In this document: positions 22,952 through 33,196 of the stretch, piece after piece
How positions within the stretch are numbered: the stretch's first letter is position 1
Layout of the letters: each line of letters starts with the position of its first letter
NCBI GenBank assembly: GCA_030295235.1
Contig: AP026126.1
Coordinates: forward strand, 434,001 to 498,000
DNA: 64,000 nt
Source: Fistulifera solaris
Lineage: Eukaryota > Bacillariophyta > Bacillariophyceae > Naviculales > Stauroneidaceae
Direction of reading: 5' to 3'
Translations under genes and position numbers: made by a program
Notes under the pieces: generated by a model
The model's input: the letters and a program-made list of their open reading frames with translations, nothing else
The model's database searches: none
Told to the model about the DNA's origin: nothing

Positions 22952-23953
22952 GGTTTTTTTCAAAGTGAAGATTCCGATATCCTTTATAATGTATTTTGTT
23001 GTATCTTTGTTGGTGATCAACTGAGATTGTGTGGTGGTGAGAAGCCTAAACCTGAACGCCAATTCACATACGCCAAAAGGCTCAGTCCCGTGTTTCATCC
23101 CCGCTTATGACGTCATTCACAGCAATATCCAAAGCCTTGTTGGATGAAAACGCCGGATGCATACAATACTAGAGAGCACTCGTTATGGAGATGTGTCTTC
23201 ATCATTGTGCAAATAATACATTTGCTGCATGATGTGTAATGGACGCCTTGATGATTCTTGATCTGGAAAATCCCGGCGGATCGCTGTCATCTCAATTTAG
23301 GTACCGTAGAACTCATGGCTCATTGCCAAAGTCGTGTCTCGACGTAGCCACGACTGCATTTCAGTCATAAATCAGGAGCTTTTCCGATCTGACAGCTACC
23401 GAACCACAGTTCGTTCTGCTAGCCAAGTAGGCTCCATTTGTCGTGACAACGATGCAATTACCATCAGCATCATATTTGCAAGAGACGGCTCGAATCTTTA
23501 CGTCAAAAATCTCGACGGATCGGTGTCTTCCCAGTTTACTATAGGCCAGCGTTGCTTTCCGCAACCATGACTGCGATTCAAATGCTTTGAAAATAATTAT
23601 CAAGCTGAAGTCCTATCCCTATAGCGCCAACAGCTTTTACAATGGACTTTTTAGTTTTTTATGTCGAAAATCTTTGTGGATACTTTACCCATTACCGGTA
23701 CCGGTAGTCCAAAGTGTAGGTTCAATGCGTTTAAGACTGCATTACAGTCATGAATCGACGATATGGGAGTGGTAGGGATTATTGCGCGCCAGCCAATCCA
23801 TAAGTGCCGGGATTATATTCAAGTTGAGTGAAACACAGTTTGGTCTACACGTCATCATAAGCTGATATAGTGGGATGATTGCATGGAAGACAAAGGAAGC
23901 CGGAAGGGAACTCGATAGTAGATGTTCTATTCTCGACAAATCCATTATTTTGA
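22952..23953. promoter_or_regulatory. 1-kb spacer with clustered palindromes upstream of TOP3B
   Basis: No gene supported. A perfect CRE palindrome TGACGTCA is at 23108-23115, about 157 bp before the RGG-TOP3B start. Copies of the GACTG-5 nt-CAGTC palindrome are at 23352-23366 and 23735-23749, a half copy (CATGACTG) is at 23566-23573, and the 14-bp palindrome TACCGGTACCGGTA is at 23693-23706. Confidence 0.5.
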
Positions 23954-24777
23954 TTATGACAGTTGCACCGTTCCCGTCGAAACGGCCCAACGCACCAATT
24001 CCGTACGATTCTTGGTTTGTGTTTTACGAAACATGGATGTCATGAGTTGTTCCACGCGCCTTGTCGAAAGAAAAACACGCTCCGCAATTTCTTTATTTTT
24101 CAAGCCCTGACACAAATACTCCAACACTTGGCGTTCGTCGGGAGCCAAAAGACCTGAGTCGCTTGGACCCATCCATTTCCGACACCACCACCCCCATGTT
24201 CCAACAACAGTTGTTTGATTTCTTGTAAATCCTTCTGTAATTCTTCCAAACTCACATTGCCCGCTGTATCTTCTTGTCGTTGCAACACGGCATCAACCAA
24301 AGACACCAATTCGTCCGGATCAAATGGTTTCGTTAGATAAGCATCACACGCGGCTTCGTATCCCGCAATCCGATCACGCGTTTGTCCTTTGGCGGTCAAC
24401 AAGACGACCGGGACCGCCACCAGTCGTTCGTTTTGTCGAATTTTCTGCAAAAATTCCAAGCCATCCATCCCACCCGGCATGCGGACATCACTGACAATGA
24501 CGTCCGGAACTTGTGGTTCATCCACTACAACTTGGAGGGCGGCTTCCCCACTCGCACACGCCGTGACTTGATAGCCTTTTTCGTGCAGCAGACGACCGAC
24601 GGCCTGGCGGATCGATGCTTCGTCATCGACCAATAACAACCATTTGGTGGATCTCCAGGCTTCTTTCGCCGATGATGCTTGTAAAGAAAACGAAGGCGTC
24701 TTCGTTTGTGTTTTGAGAAGCGGTAGAAAAGAGTCGGAGACTGACAGAAAGAACGTGATGCAGCACAAGCGATTCAT
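23954..24777 (-). CDS. Plastid-targeted NarL/Ycf29-type response regulator
   Basis: An N-terminal receiver domain follows a presequence: LLLVDDEASIRQAVG, VIVSDVRMPGGMDGLEFL (phosphoacceptor aspartate), VVLLTAKGQ and YLTKPFDPDEL (conserved lysine). The C-terminal helix-turn-helix is LuxR/NarL type (LLAPDERQVLEYLCQGLKN; RTELVRWAVSTG), very like the chloroplast ycf29/tctD product. The start MNRLCCITFFLSVSDS-FLP is a secretory signal with phenylalanine at +1, the diatom plastid import signal. One single-base break near 24176-24178 separates receiver and HTH. I infer a gene moved from plastid to nucleus that regulates plastid transcription; no partner histidine kinase is in the window. ATG 24798 is an alternative start. 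Confidence 0.8.
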
Positions 24778-25231
24778 CGATATGATCGAAGGAACCATGT
24801 GTGTGTAAAAATTTAGACCATCGCGTCGAATAAATTAGTGCTGGAATGAGGGAATCTAGTAAGAAAAAGAGGCAAATGATATTGAAAAGGATAATACCAG
24901 TAATTACCTCGACTTCATTTGCTTCATTACGGCAAAAAAAACATGATGTTGTCTAATTGTCTCATTATAATAATATTATCCCCATTCCGCGACAGTCCTT
25001 CGCTACGCAGCAAAAACGGTCGTTTACTCCACAAGTCAGTGTTGTGAATACCGGATGCACTGCCACCAACGGAGGGACAGAACGCGATGAGATGAAATAA
25101 TTGTGACGAATATAATCAACGAATGAGTGCAAAAGGAACTAAGAGCGGAAGAAAAGCAACAACAACCCATTTAAAACGAACCAAAGCAGCTTGAATAGCT
25201 TTACAAGTAAAAACTTGCATCTTTCAAAAGC
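24778..25231. other. Divergent spacer between response regulator and OXA1
   Basis: No gene and no copy of the dispersed palindromes seen. It contains AT-rich stretches (an A8 run and TAATAATATTA at ~24935-24980). Confidence 0.4.
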
Positions 25232-26392
25232 ATGATACGAGTCCTTTCCGCTCGATCCAGTCTCATTCGCCGCCACTCCGTTGTCACTCGTACGTTCAGT
25301 GCGAATGCCAATCACGACGCGACGACAACCACACCTTCCAATGTCGACGACACACTCAATAAACTGTTCGCTGAACAACAGGAAGCGTTAAACACAACAT
25401 CAGAGGCATTACAGACTGCTTGGGAACCAACGTGGTACAATTTAGCCGATCAAGCTGTCGTCGCCGTTCAATCCTTTCATGATTACTCGGGCTTGGAATA
25501 CGGTTGGTCGATTGTCGGTGTCACCATATTGATGCGTTTGGGTTTATTTCCCGTCATGATTCGAGCCCAACAAACGACATCACGGATGGCACATTTACAA
25601 CCCGAACTCACGCAGATCAAAAATCGGTACGAAGCCCTCGGGGCACCATCTCGACAAGATCAATTGCAATTTTCAAAAACCATGAAAGCACTCTTTGACA
25701 AGTACCAAGTCAAGCCCATGCGCGCCTTTTTGGCACCAGCCTTGCAGCTGCCACTCTTTATGGGTATGTTCTTTGGTCTCAAGAAGATGCCGTCATTGTA
25801 TCCCGAAGAACTCGCGACCGGAGGAATGTTGTGGTTTCCCGATTTGACGGCTTCGGATCCGCTGTACATTTTGCCCCTGGCGTCGTCGGGAACTTTTTTG
25901 TTGCTCATAGAAATGGGAAAAGATCAAATGTTGGCACAAGATCCGGCGAAAGGACAGCTCATGCTCAATGTCTTTCGCATCATGTCGTTGGCCATGTTGC
26001 CCGTCTGTTTCAACCTGGATTCGGCCATGCTGTGTTACTGGACGGTTAACAATGTCGTGACCATGGGACAAACGGCCATTCTCAAAGCACCAATGGTACG
26101 GAAACAGCTCGGGATTTGGGATCCCCCCAAGCCGGTGCCGGGACGAACACCGGAAACCTTGACAGAAGCGGTGGAAAAATTGGCCAAACGGGTGCGGGGT
26201 GATCCTTTGAATGAAAAGCAACGCATGGAAGAACACAATCAAGCCGTCGAAGCCAAAAGAAAACATCTCAAGTCTTTCGACAGACATCACGAAAAAATTA
26301 CGGAATTACCGGAGTCAAGAATCGTCCCTGAATTTAAATGGATACTTAAAAAGTATTGTCAGTCTGTAGACACACACTCAAGTTGCTGTTAA
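25232..26392 (+). CDS. OXA1: Mitochondrial inner-membrane insertase OXA1
   Basis: Single exon, 386 residues. The basic, serine-rich start (MIRVLSARSSLIRRHSVVTR) is a mitochondrial presequence. The YidC/Oxa1 core follows: first membrane segment near residue 90 (GWSIVGVTILMRLGLFPV), a cytosol-type loop (ELTQIKNRYEAL), then PALQLPLFMGMFFGLKK and LLLIEMGKDQM, and CYWTVNNVVTMGQ. OXA1 inserts mitochondrially made proteins into the inner membrane. The C-terminal tail is basic and charged, as in Oxa1 proteins that bind the mitoribosome. The gene converges on the SNF2 gene with 53 bp between stops. Confidence 0.93.
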   Translation: MIRVLSARSSLIRRHSVVTRTFSANANHDATTTTPSNVDDTLNKLFAEQQEALNTTSEALQTAWEPTWYNLADQAVVAVQSFHDYSGLEYGWSIVGVTILMRLGLFPVMIRAQQTTSRMAHLQPELTQIKNRYEALGAPSRQDQLQFSKTMKALFDKYQVKPMRAFLAPALQLPLFMGMFFGLKKMPSLYPEELATGGMLWFPDLTASDPLYILPLASSGTFLLLIEMGKDQMLAQDPAKGQLMLNVFRIMSLAMLPVCFNLDSAMLCYWTVNNVVTMGQTAILKAPMVRKQLGIWDPPKPVPGRTPETLTEAVEKLAKRVRGDPLNEKQRMEEHNQAVEAKRKHLKSFDRHHEKITELPESRIVPEFKWILKKYCQSVDTHSSCC

Positions 26393-26445
26393 TGATATCT
26401 TTCTTTAGCATTATGCGAATACTGATGCGAAATGAAACTTAAAAT

Positions 26446-29400
26446 TTAGATTTCATCGCGATCAAAGTTGATGAGAGCATTCTCCTTGCCTAATTTGGCC
26501 TGTGGAGATTGCAAAAATCGATCGAGAGCGGTCTGTAAAACGGCATTCTTTTCGTTGGCCATTTCCTTACTATCGTTCTCCCCATTCGTTGCCATGATGG
26601 CTTGACTCATCTTCGCTTTACGTTGTTGAAGGTTATAAATGTCTTCATCCACAGTAGCCCTAGAGATGAGACGGATCACCGTGACAGGCTTTTTCTGGCC
26701 AATGCGATGACATCGATCTTCTGCTTGCAAATCCGTGGTTGGGTTAAAGTCCAAGTCGTGAAAGATGCAAGTGTCAGCTGCGGTTAGATTAATGCCCAAT
26801 CCGCAAGCTTTCGTCGACAAAAGAAAAATGGGAATGTCGGTGCAACGATTGAACTGATCAATCAGACCCTGCCGCTCGTTGACCGGAGTGCTTCCTTCCA
26901 TACGAAGATAACTGAGGTTCAAGGTTTCCAGCAGGCATGATAGCAGATCTAAACAGGAAGTCCAAACGGAAAAGATTAAGATGCGGTGACCATCAGAGAC
27001 CAAGTCCGGTAACAATTTTCGTAGCTTGATAAATTTCGAGGAGCAAAACAAATCATTCTCGTTCAAGACATATCGGTCCAAGTCAGCACGGCGATGCTCA
27101 TTTTCATCGATGAGTTCCAATGCGGAGAGGTGAATTTCAAAATCGTTAAATTTTTCAAGTTCTTCCGCCACCTTTTCTTTTGTGCAGGCCTCTCCTCGAA
27201 ACGCCCCATATCGATGAAAGTGCGTTGTCAAGTGCTCCTTTTCCGACGCAGATAAATAACGAGTGCGCAGTAACAAGGATGATGAGCCGCCTTCCGCAGC
27301 TGTGTGAACAGGTGATCCTTCGACGCCGAACCACCTTGGCGCTTAGCCTGAATGTGATTCGACAACAAAGAATCATAAACGGTTCGAGCTGTCGGGTCAA
27401 GATCGACCAGCTCAACCTTCTGCCTTTTCGGGGGCATAACTTGGCTCAGCACGTCAACCTTTCGGCGACGAAGGACAAATGGCGAGAACAGCTGCTTCAG
27501 CTTGTCGTAGGCGACTTCATCGGAACCACCTTTACCGCCTTTTATTGAAACAAAATGTTCTAGCATACTCTCACCGCCATCGTTTTGTCTCTCGTCATCG
27601 AAACTGTCACTTGCCTTTCTTGAAAACAAAGGCATCAGAAAGCAGAGAAGGGATAGCAACTCCTTAGGTGAATTTTGCACAGGTGTTCCTGTAAGAAGTA
27701 ATCGGTGATCCGTGGTGAATTTGTCCAGCGATTTGTACCTAATCCAATCCAGGTTGAGCGGAAATGATATAATGGTGCACGAAAGAATTATCTGCGATGA
27801 TAACAACATACCTTGTACCTTTCGCGTTCTTCAGCTGGTGGGCTTCATCGACAACAAGATAATCGTAGCGAAACTTTCTCAGAAAACTTCGATCATCCGA
27901 TTTCTCCTTTTGAAACAATGTAATAGGAGCAAGAATTACATCCAATGGATCCATGCCCATCATTCGCTTGCGACCCGGAAAATACAAACGCAGCTTTTCC
28001 TGCAAATCCTGACGTTCCGCCATGGATCCATGATATTTGATCACATGCAGTTGAGGCGCAAAATTCTGAAACTCGCGTTCCCAGTTGGAGAGAACCGAGG
28101 CGGGAGCCACCACAAGATGGGGCTTTCGGTCCTCCTCACTCAACTTTGATCGTGGGGAGTGATGGCTGTTCAACCAACTAAGAAACGTGATGGTTTGTGC
28201 CGTTTTACCAAGACCCATTTCTAATTGGGCAATTGGTTTGGTGAGAAGTGATAATAGGGAGTATACTATGCACTAGCACAAAAAATCTTACCATCCGCCA
28301 AGATGCCGTTGACATTCGAATGCCCGCGCGAACCGTTCACTTTGCATTTCATACCATTTAACAGTGCCATCCAGTTGACTCCGATCAACTGATATTCTGC
28401 CAGAGTAATATTGGGGCAGATGCTCGCCATGACTTCCGCCGAGATCCACTTGTGATCTTTACTATTATTTTGCGTCATGGTCGACAAGGACAAAGCACCA
28501 TTCGTAATGAGTCCCATGGTCGCCGAATTTCCATCCGAAGACGAACTGGACCATCGAGATAAAGTTTCCAGAATTTGCGCGCTTAGAGAATTGGCCTGCT
28601 CTAAAATGGATGTGGCTTCTTTGGCAGCAGGGTCTATGTAATCATCCTGGTCATCGTCTCTTTCTTCTTCAGAAGATTCGTCTAGCAGCATGTTGACCAA
28701 ATTGGGATCATCTTCATCAATGAATTCCGTTGACTTGTTTTCTTTCTCACTGCGGCTGATAGCCAATGCCAAAGCAATGGCCTCATCTTCGTTCTCATCT
28801 TGATACGCCTTGAATTTCGATTTCTTGAACTTTTTGGAACCGTTTGTCTTTAACTTTTCAACCTTCTTGTTGACATCTTGCAGTTTCTTCCGGAGACGAC
28901 CGGTGAGAGCTGGTTTACTGTCATCATCGTCGGAATCGTGATCGAGAGCATGCGTGGCTGGAGCCCTTTTTTTGGAAGCAAGAATGCAAATGTCCGAGTC
29001 GTCATCCGATAAGCTGCTGACTTTCGTCTCATACCTTCTTGCATGATTCTTTGGTTTCGTCGCCAAGAAACTGTCGTCGCTGTGATCGCTTTCGCCGAAT
29101 TTCTTTGCAGGCATATGAACTTTGATCGCTGAAACACTCTCATCAGTGTCATCCACATCTTTGGTTTCCGACACGAACGTGGCATTCGTTTGTGTGCGAG
29201 AAGGTTGTTTGATAAAGAAACGAGATTCATGCGGTGCATCGATGATTTCCAATTCGTCGTCGTCGTCGTCGTCGTCGGACGACGAATCATCGAGATTGAC
29301 TACATCCGGCTTCTTAGGAAATGTAGCTTTCGAACGACGAGAAGACGGATTCGATTGATTCATACGATGCCCCGGCGGAGGCTTGCTCACGCGTCGTTTG

Positions 29401-29660
29401 GTCAGATTCAAAAACGTATCCAAATCTTCTTCGGATTCCGATTCTTCCTCTACTTCACTCAACTCCTCGTCACTTTTCACAATGAAACTATCCATAGAAT
29501 CGTCATCATCATCTTCTTTTTTGTGTTTCGAGAGAACGGCCGGTTTCTTATTCCCCGGCGTTTTGTGTTTGTGACGCGCGGTCAGGGCCGTTTGTCGGTC
29601 TCGGGCAATGAGATCGTCATCCCGACCGCGTTTTTTCGTCGTCAACCATCCACTGGACAT
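26446..29660 (-). CDS. Fun30/SMARCAD1-type chromatin remodelling ATPase
   Basis: Three exons: complement(26446-27738, 27812-28220, 28292-29660), both introns GT-AG (73 and 71 bp). The helicase motifs are all visible: LADEMGLGKTAQTI across the first intron, DEAH, LLLTGTPVQN, STKACGLGINLTAADT and AEDRCHRIGQKKPVTV. SSD/SDDRS-F-R-and FVLRRRKVDVL support the Fun30/SMARCAD1/ETL1 group, which acts in DNA-end resection and heterochromatin. The N-terminal ~450 residues are acidic and serine-rich. A ubiquitin-interacting motif, EDEAIALALAISRSEKE, lies at about residue 285-305, where relatives have CUE domains. One apparent single-base break lies near 27277-27278, within the conserved HP-LLLRTRYL stretch. 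About 1023 residues. Confidence 0.9.
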
Positions 29661-30119
29661 TTCTTTATATACACTGTGTGAAATGCCGAAGATGCACCCC
29701 ACCCTCTTCGACAGGACGCAGCAGATCGTTCGTGTCGATGTGGGTGTGTTGTTTCTTTTTTCTTTTGCGCCTTGGTACTACGTACCTGGTATCCTTGGGT
29801 ATGGCGGAAGATAGGCGGCAAAACTGCTTCCGACGTCCGACAGACGCAAGCCTGTCGGACCAATGCCGCGCGCTGGCCTGGTTCTATGAATGGACGACGG
29901 GCGTGCAACGGCCTTTGCTTCCAAATTCAAACATTCGGCGCCCACACGCCGGCCTGCACAACGAAATGCAACACAATGCAAACAGTACTGTGAACTGGCT
30001 TGCGTGGGGGTTATCGTTCGAACCGTTTTCACCAAAAAATCTCAAGATTTCGAGCCGATCCGTGCGACGATCTATTCATTCTCTCACACGTTCGTAAATA
30101 ACATTCTATTAACGGCAGC
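29661..30119. promoter_or_regulatory. Divergent spacer with a perfect 9-bp-arm hairpin
   Basis: No gene supported. GTCCGACAG (29834-29842), an 8-nt loop and CTGTCGGAC (29851-29859) form a perfect inverted repeat, 174 bp before the SNF2 gene start and 261 bp before the helicase-associated gene. GGTAC-TAC-GTACC occurs near 29773-29785. Confidence 0.45.
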
Positions 30120-31054
30120 ATGTTAACTCCACAGAAACGAGTTCGTTCCGTGAGTTTGGATGATGATCGTACTACTAGTAGTATCCCGCCGGGTCTATCG
30201 ACTTTGCTAGAAGCGGCCGATCAACTGAACGTGTTCGCCGATATCACCAATTCTTCAGCACCACCCCAGCCCGGCATTGGTGTACTACTCGATGCCGCTT
30301 CATCGGTCGCCACCCAGCAACCGCGACTCTTAAAAATTTCGGATGATGAAGAGACACACCCGACGCTCGAACCGCACATAGTGCGGCGCCTCCTTCCTTC
30401 TCCGGAAGAATTAGCGGAAGCCACGACCTTTCGGAGTCGGACCGCACTCGACCATTGGTACGGCCGTCTTCGCGAATTGTACGAATACCAAGCCGTGCAT
30501 CACAATTGTTTGGTGCCTCAAAAGTATCCACCCAATCCGGCGCTCGGTATAGTACGTATCGTGTTTTGTTTCATTCTTTCTCTCTAGTAGAGCTAGCTAG
30601 AATATTATCGATCCTTCTTGAAAACAATCGATCTCACACACATTCACTCACCTGTTTTCTCTTTCTTTCTCTCTTTCTCTCTTCAATACACAAGTGGGTC
30701 AACAAACAACGCATGGAAAAGAAATTACTGGACCAAGGATACAAGAGTGCCATGACGAAATACCGTCTCGCCAAATTGAACCAAGCCGGCTTTTCTTGGG
30801 CCAAACCCAAGGGCGATGTGTCGTGGGACGCCAAATACGCCGAATTGTGTGCCTTTCGTGACCAACACGGACATTGTATTGTGCCTACCAAATATACGCA
30901 AAATACGGCCCTGGGACGGTGGATCAGTACGCAGCGGGCACAAGCGAAAGAATGGCGTCAAGGACGTCCGACCCACATGACTAAGGAGCGTTACGACAAG
31001 TTGTGTGCTTTGAATTTTCAATTTGAGTGTGCCAAAGGTGAGGTCCATTGGTAG
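30120..31054 (+). CDS. Helicase-associated (HA) repeat protein
   Basis: Two exons, 30120-30551 and 30695-31054, joined in phase 0 across a 143-bp intron with a long pyrimidine tract; about 263 residues. Two HA-type repeats are visible: one split by the intron (YEYQAVHHNCLVPQKY...ALGI/WVNKQR) and one in exon 2 (FRDQHGHCIVPTKY...ALGRWISTQR). HA repeats are widespread in diatom proteins and probably bind nucleic acid, but no function is established. The N-terminal ~100 residues are low in structure. There is no helicase domain, so this is a stand-alone HA protein. Confidence 0.8.
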
Positions 31055-31159
31055 TAAAGATGAGCCGTGTGTGAAACATCCATTCTACACACAGTACAAA
31101 CAATGTAGCTTTATTTTGGGTAATGTTCTCCATTTTTTAGTGTATTACTCCAGTACGTT

Positions 31160-32631
31160 TTACGTTGTCATGTACTCTTTGTGAATCAAATGCGTCGTCG
31201 TTTCCACCAAATGCAACAATTCCTCAATGTCGCCGGCCCACTGCGACAAGATGGCTTCCGGGTTCGACGGAGGACAAAAGCGAACAATGTCGGCCGGACG
31301 ATCCATTTTCGCGTACAAACTGCCGTCACTCACCATTCCCGCAATCTCTTGTTCCAAGGTCGCTACATCAAGTTGCAGCAATTGGGCCAAGCGCGATCCG
31401 TGGATGCGTTTGTAATACAAAGAAGCGACGCGAATGTTGTGTTGAATGATGCGTCGAAAGAAGACTTCTTTCCAGTGTGTGCCGAGATCTCCTTCCATCA
31501 ACGCCGGAGACGATTCCCATTCGGCTTGATGAAGAGTGGGATAATGAATGATTTCTTGTTTCAAGAACAGATGGACGGTCGCTCTGCCAAACATTGTTGA
31601 AACAGTGTGTGTGTGAGTGTGAGCTGGTTATCTACAGTACCATGATTCGATTCCATCCACTTTGCCAACACTCGTCATTTTCAAACAACTTACTGATACG
31701 CGGGTAACTTTTCCAAATTTGAATCTTGAGAAATGCGGTGCATCATATCTTGTTGCTCATTGTTGTACGGACTGAGTGCCAAGAACAACACGGTCGCTTG
31801 TAAGGCCGGCATCCATTGTGTCTCGTCTTGTAAAGTACTCGGTGTCGAATAAATGGCGTGATAATCTTTCGCCAACGCCAAGGCATCTTTTTCGTGACGG
31901 TGTGATATGGTCAAGAGGGAAAAGAATCGGACCTTATAATCTTGCATCGACTCTTCCGCCAAGAATTTGCGCGACACTTTGCCGGCCACAATGGCCGCCC
32001 GAACAAAATCGTGCGCCGCGAGCGTGATGCGCATTTGTTCCAAAATGAATTCAACTTTTTCACGTTTCGACAAGGACCCGTACGTTTCGACGTGAACTTG
32101 TTGCAGTAATTGGGAGGCCTTGTGAATATCCCCGGCTTCTTCACGCAACGTTGCCGCCACGCGGGTCAATTGGGCCCGTTCTCGTTCCAAAAAGATTTTC
32201 CCGTCCGTAAGTTCCCGTAAGGCTTCGATTAAGAGATCACGTTGGGTGGAGGCGTCTTTTCCTGTAACTGGCAATGGCGTGTACGGTGTTTGTACACACC
32301 ACGGGAGGGCTGTTTGCACGAGTGCCTTGATAGCGACCGTCTTTTGCGAACGTCGTGTCGCGAAGGTTTTCAAGGTCGACAACAATGTCGCCCTATCGTC
32401 AGCTTCGTAACACGCCTTTAATGCAAATTCACAGACCTTTACGAGAGAAGCATTGTCATTTCCGACACGACAACGTTTTTCTAATGCCGTCAGTAATTGC
32501 AAGGCTTCATTCAATTGCTTGGCTTCCAACAGTTGCGTACACTGGAGTAATTTGGTATCGGTTTCGGCCGATAAATCTGTCTTTTCTTCCAATTCTCCTC
32601 CTTGAGCTCTGCCCGATTCGCGTGTTGCCAT
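31160..32631 (-). CDS. RPN5: 26S proteasome regulatory subunit Rpn5 (PSMD12)
   Basis: Two exons, complement(31160-31583, 31694-32631), about 453 residues, close to the usual 445-456. Start at ATG 32631 (MATRESGRAQ). The protein is helical throughout; typical Rpn5 stretches are GKIFLERERAQLTR, EAGDIHKASQLLQQVHVETYG and VRFFSLL. The C-terminal PCI winged helix spans the second exon (HNIRVASLYYKRI, RLAQLLQLD, LYAKMDRPADIV). Rpn5 is a lid subunit that positions the deubiquitinase Rpn11. The splice join ...KLPAYQ/ATVHLFLKQEIIHYP fits the family. The 5' leader is a CT-rich repeat (GAGAA units on the plus strand at 32651-32680). Confidence 0.92.
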
Positions 32632-33196
32632 GTTGGAAAGTGTATTGTTGAAAGAAAGAGAAGAGAAGAGAAGAGAAGGGATATAACAATAGCAATAGCA
32701 ACACAAGAAAAACAATACTAAGGAACTAGGAAGTGTCGCGTCGTCTTCATTCGAAACAGATCGTCTTGGATCGGCGAGAGGACATGCGGAAAGACGATGT
32801 TTATTCATTCATGACCGAACTGCTGCAGTGTGCAGTCATGGTTGCGTTGCTGGAACTTACACTCTGGGCCACAGTCCATCCGGAAGACACGGATGTCCGT
32901 ACGGTACTTCATATTCCACGTGTAACATAGCGGAAAAACGGTGCCCATATTTCCTCCAAAACATCATCATCATCGGCTGCTGCGTTACAAGTATTACTCC
33001 GTAATTGCCACCATCTCTGTTGTCGTCGATGAGAGAGAGAGAGAGAGCCTTGGTTTTATTTTATTCTGACATATTATGAAAAGCGACGAGAGTACTGTCT
33101 TATCCTAACGCTTCTTGATGAGAAACACACACTGATATGATTTCCAGTGAATCGACGTGCCAACGAAGGAAACGGAGATTACAATCTCACTATCGG
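32632..33196. promoter_or_regulatory. Divergent spacer between Rpn5 and PPR gene
   Basis: No gene supported. An inverted repeat CATGAC (32810-32815) ... GTCATG (32836-32841), with CAGTCATG at its right end, is 179 bp upstream of the Rpn5 start. A (GA) microsatellite lies at 33031-33047. Confidence 0.4.

Noticed and set aside
32733-32930. Small open frame in the Rpn5/PPR spacer
   Set aside because: Only 65 codons, no homology seen, and it covers the candidate promoter palindrome.
33031-33047. (GA)n tract as a repeat element or regulatory GAGA site
   Set aside because: A simple 17-bp microsatellite; nothing more can be claimed.
33137-33196. Upstream ATG for the PPR protein
   Set aside because: It would put a charged, Arg-rich 20-residue stretch before the signal peptide; ATG 33197 gives a proper plastid presequence.
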